Of a stretch of 61,348 nt of DNA, positions 51,831 to 61,297 are shown one piece after another; the first letter of the stretch is position 1; each line of letters opens with the position of its first letter. Below the pieces are notes generated by a model. It saw nothing but the letters and a program-made list of their open reading frames with translations. It was not told where the DNA came from and ran no database searches. Position numbers and translations under genes: made by a program. Location of the stretch: assembly GCA_023423045.1 (NCBI GenBank), contig JAFAGA010000076.1, forward strand, positions 1 through 61,348, written 5' to 3'. The DNA is from Bacillota bacterium. Its GTDB lineage: Bacteria; Bacillota; Clostridia; Lachnospirales; Lachnospiraceae.

Positions 51831-53252
51831 TTAAAACCTTCTCTTCGGTATGGTTATGATGAAGCTGGAACCCTTCTTAAACTGGGAACGTACCTTAATC
51901 TTACCCGTGTGAGCCAGAATAATAATCTTTGCCAGAGAAAGACCCAGACCATGACCGCTGATATTTTGATTCCTCACATGGTCGGAACGGTAGAAGCGGT
52001 TAAAAATATGATCAATATCGTTCCTGGTCATTCCAATTCCCGTATCCGATACCGTGATCACACAGTCCCCATTCACCTTCTGGCAGAGTATTGTAATCTC
52101 GGCGCCCTCCTTGGTATATTTCACTGCATTATCTATAAAAATACGAAGGGCCTGCTTTAATGCCTGCTTATCACCGTATACAATAACATCCTCCATAATA
52201 GGATTGCTAACGATCCGGTTGCCGGCTACCAGCCTGGTCTCCTTTACCATATCCTCAATCAGAGGGCGTATATTAAACCGCTTTTTCGTTAATTTTAAGG
52301 TTTTCTTATCGTGTCTGGACAGATACAGCAGCTTTTCTACCAGATCCTGCATGGACCGGGCTTCGTTCTGAATTGCCTCTATGGATTCCTGAAGAACCTC
52401 CTCATTAGAGCTTCCCCAGCGATTAAGCATATTAATATATCCCTGGATCACGGCAATGGGCGTCCGAAGCTCATGGGAGGCATCGGATACAAACTGCTTC
52501 TGACTCTCGTAGGAGGTTTCGATCCGGTCCAGCATGGCATTAATTACATTCGCCAGATCCTTCAGCTCATTCTTCGTCCCCTCCACGTTCAGCCGCTCGC
52601 TGTGGAGATTGTTCACCGTCAGGCGGTTTGCCGTAGCGGACATCACCCGGATGGGCTCCAGAAGCTTGATGTCACTTCCCCTTCCCTTGCGGATAATCAT
52701 GAAGGTAACGATAAGATACAAGATCACCAGCTTCCAGGTCATGGTGGTATACTGCTCATAGCTCTTGGAGAGATTATACTGGAAGTTGGCCGTGTAATCG
52801 CTGCCGTTAATAGAGAAGATTCTATCTTCCTTCACGATCACAGCATCCTCCGGGTCGTTAAAATTAATATGGACTCCGAACAGGAATTCCTTCCCCTCCA
52901 TCTCCTCATAGGCAATATCGTCGTACAGCGCTCTTCCGAAAGCCTCCACTCTCATGGTGAGCCCTTCCTCCCGGTAAGGATTCGTTAAGGCTTCTTCCCC
53001 CCCGGTCTCCAAAAGCATCATTATCTCCTCGGATTTATCTGCAAAGCTATTCTTTTCTGCAGAAATAAAAACAAGAAAGAATCCCACAAAAAGTAATACT
53101 CCATGGGTTAATAATAATTTTAAATATGCCAGCGAGATACGAAAGGTAATGGATAGACGAAAATTGCTCAGCCACTCCTCCCTCTTTCTGCGAAAGGGCA
53201 GAACTGTTTTTCGCAGAAAGCTCCGTATCGCTTCCAAAAGAATTTTATTCAT
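51831..53252 (-). CDS. Sensor histidine kinase
   Basis: About 473 residues. Membrane span (about 35-58), external sensor loop of about 110 residues, second span (about 175-195), HAMP-like linker, HisKA with FVSDASHELRTPIAVIQGYI (phospho-His), and HATPase_c with DNAVKYTKEGAEI (N box), VSDTGIGM (G1) and GHGLGLSLAK (G2). It pairs with the OmpR-type regulator just upstream. I choose ATG 53252 (MNKILLEAI), with AGGA five bases before; the frame reaches a GTG at 53336 inside the regulator gene. Its signal is unknown. Confidence 0.92.
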   Translation of the reverse strand: MNKILLEAIRSFLRKTVLPFRRKREEWLSNFRLSITFRISLAYLKLLLTHGVLLFVGFFLVFISAEKNSFADKSEEIMMLLETGGEEALTNPYREEGLTMRVEAFGRALYDDIAYEEMEGKEFLFGVHINFNDPEDAVIVKEDRIFSINGSDYTANFQYNLSKSYEQYTTMTWKLVILYLIVTFMIIRKGRGSDIKLLEPIRVMSATANRLTVNNLHSERLNVEGTKNELKDLANVINAMLDRIETSYESQKQFVSDASHELRTPIAVIQGYINMLNRWGSSNEEVLQESIEAIQNEARSMQDLVEKLLYLSRHDKKTLKLTKKRFNIRPLIEDMVKETRLVAGNRIVSNPIMEDVIVYGDKQALKQALRIFIDNAVKYTKEGAEITILCQKVNGDCVITVSDTGIGMTRNDIDHIFNRFYRSDHVRNQNISGHGLGLSLAKIIILAHTGKIKVRSQFKKGSSFIITIPKRRF

Positions 53253-53310
53253 ATATCCTGTCGGCCGGGCTGCAGCCGGGCCATCCTCTCTTTGCTTCGA
53301 AACCGGTGCT

Positions 53311-53988
53311 TCAATCCTTGATAATATAACCCACACCGCGAACGGTGGATATCAAATGAATTCCGTATTTCTCATCAATTTTCTGTCTAAGATAACGGAT
53401 GTATACATCAACCACATTGGTATCGCCAAAGTATTCGTAATCCCATACATTATTCAGCAGCTGCTCCCTGGTCAGGGCAATGTTCTTATTGCGCATCATA
53501 TATTCCAAAAGCTCATACTCCTTTTTCGTCAGCACAAGCTCCTCTTCTTTGTAGTGCGCACTGTGGCTCATAAGGTTGAGGGTTACTCCTCCAATCTGCA
53601 AAAGATCCCCTTTCGGCTCCGCAGAATGCCTCTTTCTGTTTAAAGCAACCCGGATTCTGGCCAGCAACTCCTCAATGGCGAAGGGCTTTGTCATATAGTC
53701 GTCCGCACCTGTATCCAGTCCGGCAACCTTGTCCGTCACATCATCCTTCGCCGTAAGCATAATAATAGGTACCTGCGACTCCAGCCTGATTCTGCGGCAA
53801 ACCTCTATTCCGTTCAGGCCCGGCAGCATAATGTCCAGGATAACCAGATCCACATTATCCTTCAATGCCTTCTCCAGCCCGGACCGGCCATCCGCAGCCA
53901 ACAATACCTCATAGCCTTCATGCTTCAGCTCCAACTCCAAGAATCTTCCTATCTTAATTTCATCCTCAACAATCAATATTCTAGCCAT
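53311..53988 (-). CDS. OmpR-family response regulator
   Basis: The 225-residue protein has a receiver domain (IVEDE acidic pocket, phospho-Asp in LVILDIMLPGLNG about 51, IMLTAKDD, GADDYMTKPF with Lys about 102) and a C-terminal winged helix (LTKKEYELLEYMMRNKNI, then YIRYLRQKI and VRGVGYII). ATG 53988 (MARILIVEDE) follows AAGGAGG; the frame is open seven codons further. It is the first gene of the operon with the kinase. Confidence 0.96.
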   Translation of the reverse strand: MARILIVEDEIKIGRFLELELKHEGYEVLLAADGRSGLEKALKDNVDLVILDIMLPGLNGIEVCRRIRLESQVPIIMLTAKDDVTDKVAGLDTGADDYMTKPFAIEELLARIRVALNRKRHSAEPKGDLLQIGGVTLNLMSHSAHYKEEELVLTKKEYELLEYMMRNKNIALTREQLLNNVWDYEYFGDTNVVDVYIRYLRQKIDEKYGIHLISTVRGVGYIIKD

Positions 53989-54094
53989 TCCAAGGCCCTC
54001 CTTACACAAACATGCAATGCTGCGTCTCTTACCATTGTATCGGTTACTGTAATTTTTTTCAATACATCTATATTAGAATTCCATTAGAATCAAG

Positions 54095-54159
54095 AAGAAC
54101 CCCTGCAATGCTTATCTCTCCGTACTACAGGAGAAACCGATCCATTGCAAGGGGTTCTT
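54095..54159 (-). terminator. Terminator after the transketolase gene
   Basis: AAGAACCCCTGCAATG (54095-54110) and CATTGCAAGGGGTTCTT (54143-54159) pair almost completely around a 32-base loop, about 40 bases past the transketolase stop. Confidence 0.8.
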
Positions 54160-54196
54160 TCTATCTTAATTATAAGCCATCCGAATCATATTGCCA

Positions 54197-56179
54197 TTAC
54201 AGTACACTTTTTACTGCCTTCACAACATTTTCTGCAGTAAAGCCAAATTTCTTGAAGAGTGTTGCTGCCGGAGCAGATGCGCCGAAGCTCTTCATGGTAA
54301 CCGTTGTTCCGTCAAGGCCCACGTATTTGCCCCAACCAAAATCGGCACCGGCTTCCACCGCTACTCTGGCTCTCACATTCTTAGGCAGAACGCTTTGCTT
54401 GTATTCTTCGGATTGTCCCTCGTAGATATCCATGGAAGGCATGCTTACCACCCTTACATCAATTCCTTCCTTGGAAAGCTCTGCCTGAGCGTTAATGCCC
54501 AACTCCACCTCGGAACCGCTTGCTATAATGATTGCATCGGGAACCTCTTTTGTGGAATTCGATATAACATATCCTCCCTTTAAGGCTTCCTTAGAGGAGC
54601 CCTTCAGCTGGGGAAGATTCTGACGGGTCAGCACCAACGCGGTAGGTGAATTGTTGGTGGTTACCGCATAATACCAGGCAGCAATGCACTCGGTTGCATC
54701 CGCCGGACGAAATACCGTGAAATTAGGCATCGCCCGGAGCATTGCCAGCTGCTCAATCGGCTCATGGGTGGGTCCGTCCTCGCCCACGCCGATGCTGTCA
54801 TGGGTGAGCACATAGGTTAACGGAAGTCCCATCAAAGCGGAAAGTCTTGCCATGGGCTTCACATAATCGCTGAATACAAAGAAGGTGGATACATAGGCTC
54901 TCAACCCGCCGTGAAGTGTCAGACCGTTACCGATGGCAGCCATCGCCAATTCACGGACACCAAAGTGAAGATTGCGTCCTGCGTAGTTATCCTTATCGAA
55001 ATCTCCCATATCATTCAGATAAGTCTTAGTGGAAGGAGCAAGGTCGGCAGAACCTCCGATTAAATTAGGAAGATGATGCTTTAAGCGGTTTAATACCAGA
55101 CCTGATAGATTTCTCGTCGCATCCGGCTTATCTGCAAATGCCCAGAAATCATCGTTATCTATTAAATCCTGTGCCAGATTAACATCATGGTACTGATCCC
55201 ATAAGACCTTCATTTCAGGAAAAGCATTGCTGTAATCTGCAAATAATGTATTCCAGGCTTCCTCCGCCTTTGCGCCATCTCCTGCAAGAGCCTTATAGTT
55301 CTCATAAACCTCCTCGGGAACGAAGAACGCTTCCTGGCTCGGCCATTCTAATTTTTCTCTCATGGCTTTTATATTATCCTCACCCAGAGCTTCTCCGTGC
55401 GCACTGGCAAGGCCCTCCCTCGGGCTTCCATAGCCTATCTTTGTCTTGACGGTAATCATCGTAGGTCTGGATAACTCTGCTTTTGCCGCTTCAATTGCAG
55501 CACCGATTTCTGCCAGGTCATTGCCATCCTCAACTACCAGGGTCTGAAAGCCGTATGCTTCAAAGCGCTTCTTCACATCCTCGGTAAAGGCGATGTCCGT
55601 GCTTCCCTCGATGGAAATCTTATTGCTGTCATACAAAACAATTAATTTGCCCAGACCCAGGGTTCCGGCAAGCGACATTGCTTCCGAGGTAATGCCCTCC
55701 ATCATGCAGCCGTCTCCGCCCAGAACATAGGTATAATGATCCACCACCGGATAGCCTTCCTTGTTGAATTTGGAAGCAAGATGCGCCTCACCCATTGCCA
55801 TTCCCACTGCCATCGCCATTCCGGCGCCGAGAGGTCCGGTTGTTGCCTCTACTCCCACCGTATGGCCGTATTCCGGATGTCCGGGGGTTAAAGAACCATC
55901 CTGTCGGAACTGCATCAGATCCTCTTTGGTAAGACCGTAGCCGAATAAATGCAGTAAGGAATATAACAGCATCGACCCATGTCCGCCGGATAAGATAAAG
56001 CGATCTCGATTAGACCATTTGGGGTTAGAGGGATTATGCCTCATATGCTTTGCCCATAACTCATATGCCATAGCCGCTGATCCCAGCGGTAAACCCGGAT
56101 GTCCTGAATTCGCCTTTTGTACGCCATCCGCGGATAAGATTCTTATGGCATTTACTGACATTCTATCGATATTGCTCAT
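54197..56179 (-). CDS. tkt: Transketolase
   Basis: The 660-residue thiamine-diphosphate enzyme moves two-carbon units between sugar phosphates in the pentose phosphate pathway. Visible are GHPGLPLGSAAMAYELW (about 27-43), the thiamine-binding GDGCMMEGITSEA (about 154-166), the middle domain with HDSIGVGEDGPTHEPIEQLA (about 464-483) and the C-terminal domain. The length is that of full bacterial enzymes, not the split form. It lies 45 bases after the transaldolase gene on the same strand (AAGGAGG site), so the two form a non-oxidative pentose phosphate operon. Confidence 0.97.
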   Translation of the reverse strand: MSNIDRMSVNAIRILSADGVQKANSGHPGLPLGSAAMAYELWAKHMRHNPSNPKWSNRDRFILSGGHGSMLLYSLLHLFGYGLTKEDLMQFRQDGSLTPGHPEYGHTVGVEATTGPLGAGMAMAVGMAMGEAHLASKFNKEGYPVVDHYTYVLGGDGCMMEGITSEAMSLAGTLGLGKLIVLYDSNKISIEGSTDIAFTEDVKKRFEAYGFQTLVVEDGNDLAEIGAAIEAAKAELSRPTMITVKTKIGYGSPREGLASAHGEALGEDNIKAMREKLEWPSQEAFFVPEEVYENYKALAGDGAKAEEAWNTLFADYSNAFPEMKVLWDQYHDVNLAQDLIDNDDFWAFADKPDATRNLSGLVLNRLKHHLPNLIGGSADLAPSTKTYLNDMGDFDKDNYAGRNLHFGVRELAMAAIGNGLTLHGGLRAYVSTFFVFSDYVKPMARLSALMGLPLTYVLTHDSIGVGEDGPTHEPIEQLAMLRAMPNFTVFRPADATECIAAWYYAVTTNNSPTALVLTRQNLPQLKGSSKEALKGGYVISNSTKEVPDAIIIASGSEVELGINAQAELSKEGIDVRVVSMPSMDIYEGQSEEYKQSVLPKNVRARVAVEAGADFGWGKYVGLDGTTVTMKSFGASAPAATLFKKFGFTAENVVKAVKSVL

Positions 56180-56224
56180 TGTAGTCCTCCTTAAAATAAT
56201 TTGTATCGTGTGGTGCCCCTGAAA

Positions 56225-56878
56225 TTACTCTCCGAATACCGCCCTGTAATCCTGCTGAAATTTCTCGATACCCGCAGTTGTTAAAGGATGCTTTGTACAT
56301 TGCTCAATCACACCATAGGGAACCGTTGCGATATCAGCACCTGCCAAGGCACATTCGGTAACATGGATGGTGCTGCGGATGCTGGCAGCAATAATCTCAG
56401 TTTTAATCTCATAGGTTTTGAAAATCTGGGATATGGTTTTAATTAATTCACAGCCCGGTGTCGAGATATCGTCAAGACGGCCGACAAAGGGAGAAACATA
56501 AGTTGCTCCTGCTCTGGCCGCAAGTAAAGCTTGGTTTGCTGAGAAGATCAGAGTTACATTGGTCTTGATGCCTTCGGATGCAAGAACCTTCGTCGCTTTC
56601 AATCCCTCCAGGGTCATGGGAATCTTAACGACCATATTGGGGTGAATTGCGGCAATCTCTCTGCCTTCCTTAATCATATCCTCCGCATTCACCGTAGTTG
56701 CCTTAACTTCGCCGCTGATTGGACCGTCAACTATACCTGCTATTTCTTTAATTACTTCTTCAAAATTTCTTCCTTCCTTAGCAATTAAGGATGGATTAGT
56801 GGTTACTCCGCAAATGACACCCAGGTCACTCGCCTTCTTGATTTCATCTACATTTGCCGTATCGAGAAACAGTTTCAT
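56225..56878 (-). CDS. Transaldolase (short TalC/FSA-like class)
   Basis: The 217-residue barrel enzyme has MKLFLDTANVDEIK, GVTTNPSLIAKEGR, VVKIPMTLEGLKA with the Schiff-base Lys (about 84), TLIFSANQALLAARAGATYV and SPFVGRLDD. The length fits the short transaldolase/fructose-6-phosphate aldolase group. Its place next to transketolase favours the transaldolase reaction. GGGAGG upstream of the ATG supports the start. Confidence 0.95.
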   Translation of the reverse strand: MKLFLDTANVDEIKKASDLGVICGVTTNPSLIAKEGRNFEEVIKEIAGIVDGPISGEVKATTVNAEDMIKEGREIAAIHPNMVVKIPMTLEGLKATKVLASEGIKTNVTLIFSANQALLAARAGATYVSPFVGRLDDISTPGCELIKTISQIFKTYEIKTEIIAASIRSTIHVTECALAGADIATVPYGVIEQCTKHPLTTAGIEKFQQDYRAVFGE

Positions 56879-57006
56879 AAAATATACCTCCCAAAAAATA
56901 TGACCGTGTGAACCAATATAATATAGTTACTATACAATATTTCTATTTCCAATACAACTGGCAAAATACACACACATTTTTTGAAAAATACTTATTTTCT
57001 ATCCGC

Positions 57007-59238
57007 TTAGTCAATCTCATTATAGCGGAGATATCTGGCCTCAAACTGGTCTGCCGGCATAGGTCTTGCAAAATAGTATCCCTGTATAATATCACATCCA
57101 ACCTTACATAAAAACTCGACCTGTTCTCTCGTCTCAATGCATTCCGCCACTACCTTCATATGAAGATCCTTGGCCATGGTGATGGTATTACGTATTACAC
57201 AAAGTCCTCTCTCCACCTCATCCGTAAGACGGAATAATTCACCGTCCAGCTTCACCGTATCCAGGGGAAGATCTTTCAGAGAGTTCAGGGAAGAATAACC
57301 GGCACCGAAATCATCCATGGATACCAGAAAGCCATATTCCCTTAACCGGATCACTGTATTGATGAGCATCTGCTTGTTCTGCAAGAAGGCGCTTTCCGTT
57401 AACTCCAATTCAATTAAATTGCGGGGAATCTCATAGCTGTCAACGAGCTCGGCGATGATCTCCGCCAGATGCGCATTGGCAAAATGCAATCGGGAGATAT
57501 TCACTGATATCGGAAGCGGAACATACCCTTTGTCCAACCAGCTTCTCAGCAGCTGGCATACCTTTTTGAGCATATAATAATCCAGTTCTGTTATAAATCC
57601 ATTTTTCTCAAACAGAGGTATAAAATTGCAGGGAGAAACAGGCATGCCATTGGTACTGTGCCAGCGCACCAGCGCCTCCGCTCCGGAGATGATCTCTTCC
57701 TTTGCCATATATTTAGGCTGAAGATAAACTTGAAATTCATTATTTTTCAATGCTTCATTCATCGACTTCTCTATCTCTTCCTCCTCAAGAAGCCTGTCGC
57801 GGTCTGAGTCGTCAAAGAAGGAAATAATGCTTTCGGAACTCCCCTTGATATTATTCTTTGCAATCTGTGCAAATTCGCCCATACGGTCAATGGAGTCTTT
57901 ACGCTCCGTGATATAGAATACCCCATAAAAGATTCTTACCATTTTTGTATATTTGAGCTGATGAATACGATCATTTAGATCCATAATCCTTGCCACAAGC
58001 TCGTCCTCATCGGAAAATGCCATCAGAACATAGAATTGATCCGCCGCATAGCGGGTAAACGGTTCCCCTGGCCCAATCCATTTCTTAATCACATAATAGA
58101 TATCTTTTAATACCTCATCGCCTTTTTGATACCCATAGGCGTCATTAATGATTTTGAATCGATTGATATCAAAATTAATCAGAGCGTAATTCTTTCTTTG
58201 ATACTGCTTGCTGCCCAAAATCTTATTCATGTTAAGCCGAAATTTATACCAATTGTCTCCTCCGGTCACCGGATCCAGGTACAGGGTCCTTATCACTTTA
58301 TTATTGGAAACCTGTCGGTTAATTATTATCACAATGAACATAAAAAGGACTCCAACCGTGATAGCAATCCATATCAAATTCGTCAGCTGCAAAATATCTC
58401 CGGCGGAACCGTTCAGGTTGTATCTTCCACCTGCCACCACGGACCAGCCATTGATCCCAAGAGGAGCCTGGCACCAGATAAATCGCTCCGGCCGCTCCGT
58501 CCTTTTACCCTCATATATAAACTTCAGGTTAGCATTTATCATATCAAAGACAATATTCTCATATATGCCGCTCTTTGACATCATATCCTCATAGTTAAAT
58601 TTCCGTATGTCCGCTCCCTTGACATATCCCATCAAGGCATTCTCCTGATTGACCAGATAGATAGCGCATCCCCCCTCTATCCTGGAAGCAAACGCCTCAC
58701 TGTAGCCTAGTTCCGCACTCTTTTGAGCCGTCAGAACTCCGATACAGGTATTATCATCCTTAAGAATTGGAACTGAAAACAAAATTACAGGGCTGTTATC
58801 CCGAGTAAGCCCAGGATAATTTGATATGCTTGCCTTTCCTTCCACTGCGGCTGTAAAGTAGTCCTCCTCCGACAGATCCAGGGCCTGTCCATCCATATTA
58901 TAGCCTTGTCCGTTCAGGTCGACGACTGCCATATCAATATACTCTTTATTGGAGTTAATGGAAGCCAGGGATTTTGTAATAGTAGCCTTGTCCAGCTTCG
59001 CGACGCCTGCAAGGCAATAAGTAGAAGCCTCCAGGGACTTCCATGTATATTCCATCTCTTGCCTGATTAGAACTGACGCATTCTCTGTGAAAAGAGAATA
59101 ATCCTCGTATTGCGACATATAGCTATATTGCACCATACGGTTCATATGATATAAACCCATGGAAAGCAATGCTATCATGCCAAAAATAGCAAATATAATA
59201 AGAGGGGCCGTTCTGTTCTTAGGCAAAGCAAACTTCAT
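57007..59238 (-). CDS. Membrane GGDEF-EAL protein, probable cyclic-di-GMP phosphodiesterase
   Basis: The 743-residue protein has a membrane span (about 13-33), an external dCache-like sensor (about 35-285), a second span (about 290-312), a GGDEF domain (about 345-480) and an EAL domain (about 495-740). The GGDEF active loop reads RYAADQF, so cyclase activity is probably lost. EAL motifs look intact: AEALVRW, NISRLHFAN, ELELTESAF, MDDFGAGYSSL, VKLDGEL and AECIETREQ with QGYYFARP. It likely breaks down cyclic-di-GMP in answer to an external signal, which would fit control of motility. GAGGAG supports the start. Confidence 0.93.
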   Translation of the reverse strand: MKFALPKNRTAPLIIFAIFGMIALLSMGLYHMNRMVQYSYMSQYEDYSLFTENASVLIRQEMEYTWKSLEASTYCLAGVAKLDKATITKSLASINSNKEYIDMAVVDLNGQGYNMDGQALDLSEEDYFTAAVEGKASISNYPGLTRDNSPVILFSVPILKDDNTCIGVLTAQKSAELGYSEAFASRIEGGCAIYLVNQENALMGYVKGADIRKFNYEDMMSKSGIYENIVFDMINANLKFIYEGKRTERPERFIWCQAPLGINGWSVVAGGRYNLNGSAGDILQLTNLIWIAITVGVLFMFIVIIINRQVSNNKVIRTLYLDPVTGGDNWYKFRLNMNKILGSKQYQRKNYALINFDINRFKIINDAYGYQKGDEVLKDIYYVIKKWIGPGEPFTRYAADQFYVLMAFSDEDELVARIMDLNDRIHQLKYTKMVRIFYGVFYITERKDSIDRMGEFAQIAKNNIKGSSESIISFFDDSDRDRLLEEEEIEKSMNEALKNNEFQVYLQPKYMAKEEIISGAEALVRWHSTNGMPVSPCNFIPLFEKNGFITELDYYMLKKVCQLLRSWLDKGYVPLPISVNISRLHFANAHLAEIIAELVDSYEIPRNLIELELTESAFLQNKQMLINTVIRLREYGFLVSMDDFGAGYSSLNSLKDLPLDTVKLDGELFRLTDEVERGLCVIRNTITMAKDLHMKVVAECIETREQVEFLCKVGCDIIQGYYFARPMPADQFEARYLRYNEID

Positions 59239-59376
59239 GTCTATTCTCCTCGCAAGTATATTGTTCTTTCTTTATCCCTTCTGTAAATAAATTCCACCCA
59301 AAAATAAACCCATCGGATATATCATACACCATTTCTTATGCAATTGTCAAAATTAATATCTCATTAATCTGGGCCC

Positions 59377-60096
59377 CTATATTTGAGAAAATACTTCGCC
59401 CAGGGAAGCATTGATCAGAAGATCCGCGCAGCTGTCATAGGGAGTGAGCGCTTTATTGATCAAAACTAAGCGTGTTCCATGGTAAATGTCAATTAACCCG
59501 GCTGCCGGATATACTGAGAGGGAGGTCCCTCCAATGATCAGAAGTCTCGCATCGCGGAGTAGTTCGATGGCTTCTTTTAATATTGCTTCATTCAGGGATT
59601 CTTCATAGAGAACAACATCCGGCTTGATGATTCCGCCGCAGCTGCAGACCGGTATATCCTCCGTCTGAAGAATATAATCCAGAGAATAAAACTTACCACA
59701 ATCCATACAGTAATTGCGATGTATCGAACCATGCAGCTCCAATACCCGACAGCTGCCGGCTTCCTGATGCAGGCCGTCAATATTTTGCGTAATCACGCTT
59801 TCCAGCCTGCCCTCTCCTTCTAATTCCGCCAATCTTTGATGGGTTATATTTGGCCTGGCATCTCGATAAAGCATCTTTTCCCGGTAAAATTCATAAAACT
59901 CTGCCGTATGGTTGAGAAAGAAACGGTGGCTTAATATAGTTTCCGGAGGATATGCATATTTCATACCATATACCCCATCCGTACTCCTGAAATCAGGAAT
60001 TCCGCTCTCCGTCGACACACCTGCACCGCCGAAAAACACAATCTTGCTGCTCTCCCGTATCCAATTCTTCAATATCCCTATATTATCCTGCACCAT
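59377..60096 (-). CDS. NAD-dependent protein deacylase, sirtuin
   Basis: The 239-residue protein has GGAGVSTESGIPDFRSTDGV (about 19-38), TQNIDGLHQ (about 103-111) with the catalytic region ELHGSIHRNYC (His about 120), a zinc ribbon with two Cys pairs (CMDC and CSC, about 129-152) and GTSLSVYPAAGL (about 192-203). It removes acetyl or other acyl groups from lysines using NAD. AGGTTGTGA lies before the ATG. It stands alone between the GGDEF-EAL gene and the tRNA operon. Confidence 0.95.
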   Translation of the reverse strand: MVQDNIGILKNWIRESSKIVFFGGAGVSTESGIPDFRSTDGVYGMKYAYPPETILSHRFFLNHTAEFYEFYREKMLYRDARPNITHQRLAELEGEGRLESVITQNIDGLHQEAGSCRVLELHGSIHRNYCMDCGKFYSLDYILQTEDIPVCSCGGIIKPDVVLYEESLNEAILKEAIELLRDARLLIIGGTSLSVYPAAGLIDIYHGTRLVLINKALTPYDSCADLLINASLGEVFSQI

Positions 60097-60351
60097 GGGC
60101 TCACAACCTGTCTCTATTATATTTGGTAAAGCATTTTAGTACCTTACATATATTATTATTACATTGTTCTTTACTGTCAATAAAATTAAATAGAATCAAT
60201 AATTTGGTCACGTATGGAAAATACCTTTTGTTGATGAGGAACCTATTTGCTCTATGAATTATAGTTCCCTATAACAGAAAATAAAAAGCAGAAGTGTATC
60301 AAGAAGTAGCCTTGGCTAATGGGATCTTTATAATGATAAAATAATAAACAA

Positions 60352-60376
60352 AAAGTGACTGATTAACAGTCACTTT
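60352..60376 (-). terminator. Terminator of the tRNA operon
   Basis: AAAGTGACTG and CAGTCACTTT pair around a short loop and are followed on the minus strand by TTTGTTTATT, seven bases past the last tRNA. The rest of 60097-60351 is A/T-rich without a gene. Confidence 0.9.
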
Positions 60377-60382
60377 CTTATA

Positions 60383-60455
60383 TGAGACATCCGGGATTCG
60401 AACCCGGGACACCATGATTAAAAGTCATGTGCTCTACCGACTGAGCTAATATCCC
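60383..60455 (-). tRNA. tRNA-Lys (TTT)
   Basis: A full cloverleaf on the minus strand starts GGGATATTAGCTCAG, with anticodon loop CTTTTAA and T-arm GGTTCGAATCC. The CCA end is not encoded. It is the last gene of the tRNA operon. Confidence 0.97.
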
Positions 60456-60524
60456 ATAAGGATAAAACATCATCCTTTGCTTTAGGATCGATAAAGACTC
60501 TTTTGTTACTTTATCAAAGCAAAA

Positions 60525-60597
<73 letters not shown>

Positions 60598-60676
60598 AAG
60601 GTCAACTTCGTGTACCTATGAAGAAGGGATGCCCACTCTTCCGGATTACGAAAGCTATTAAATTAGTAAATAAAAA

Positions 60677-60750
60677 TTGCGGGGATAGGATTTGAACCTA
60701 TGACCTTCGGGTTATGAGCCCGACGAGCTTCCAGACTGCTCCACCCCGCG
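60677..60750 (-). tRNA. Initiator tRNA-fMet (CAT)
   Basis: Minus-strand cloverleaf beginning CGCGGGGTGGAGCAG with anticodon CAT. The first base C faces A (no pair), and three G-C pairs lie in the anticodon stem (GGG...CCC). Both are marks of the initiator. Confidence 0.95.
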
Positions 60751-60803
60751 GCACTTAAATTATAGTTCACAATATACGTTAACTATCTTTGGCTCTACGC
60801 CAA

Positions 60804-60885
60804 TGGATGGAGAAGGATTCGAACCTTCGAAAGCGTCGCTAACAGATTTACAGTCTGCCCCCTTTGGCCACTCGGGAACCCATCC
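60804..60885 (-). tRNA. tRNA-Tyr (GTA)
   Basis: Minus-strand class II tRNA beginning GGATGGGTTCCCGAG with anticodon loop CTGTAAA and a long variable arm; the CCA end is not encoded. Confidence 0.95.
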
Positions 60886-60910
60886 AAAATACAACCTTAT
60901 TCAGTTGCAA

Positions 60911-60983
60911 AGCCGATGATCGGACTCGAACCGATAACCTGCTGATTACAAGTCAGCTGCTCTGCCAATTGAGCCACATCGGC
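60911..60983 (-). tRNA. tRNA-Thr (TGT)
   Basis: Minus-strand cloverleaf beginning GCCGATGTGGCTCAA, anticodon loop CTTGTAA, T-arm GGTTCGAGTCC; the CCA end is not encoded. Confidence 0.96.
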
Positions 60984-61055
60984 ATAAAACCACAATGTGC
61001 AGAGCTGTGAATCACTTTCATCAAACTCTGTTTCAATACTTTATTAAGTATTGAG

Positions 61056-61128
61056 TGGGACCTATAGGGCTCGAACCTATGACCCTCTGCTTGTAAGGCA
61101 GATGCTCTCCCAGCTGAGCTAAGATCCC
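61056..61128 (-). tRNA. tRNA-Val (TAC)
   Basis: Minus-strand cloverleaf beginning GGGATCTTAGCTCAG, anticodon loop CTTACAA, T-arm GGTTCGAGCCC; the CCA end is not encoded. Confidence 0.96.
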
Positions 61129-61223
61129 ATGGGATTATTATGTACCAGCAAATCAATTTCATTCTGGTAATAATTATATAATAATTAACAATCATCGTCA
61201 AGTTTCAAAATATGAAACTTGAA

Positions 61224-61297
61224 CGACCCAGAAGGGACTCGAACCCTCGACCTCCGCCGTGACAGGGCGGCGCTCTAACCAACTGAGCCACTAGGCC
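61224..61297 (-). tRNA. tRNA-Asp (GTC)
   Basis: Minus-strand cloverleaf beginning GGCCTAGTGGCTCAG, anticodon loop CTGTCAC, T-arm GGTTCGAGTCC. It is the first tRNA of the operon seen here; the promoter lies at or beyond the window end. Confidence 0.96.

Noticed and set aside
57007..59238. Active diguanylate cyclase
   Set aside because: The GGDEF loop is replaced by YAADQ.
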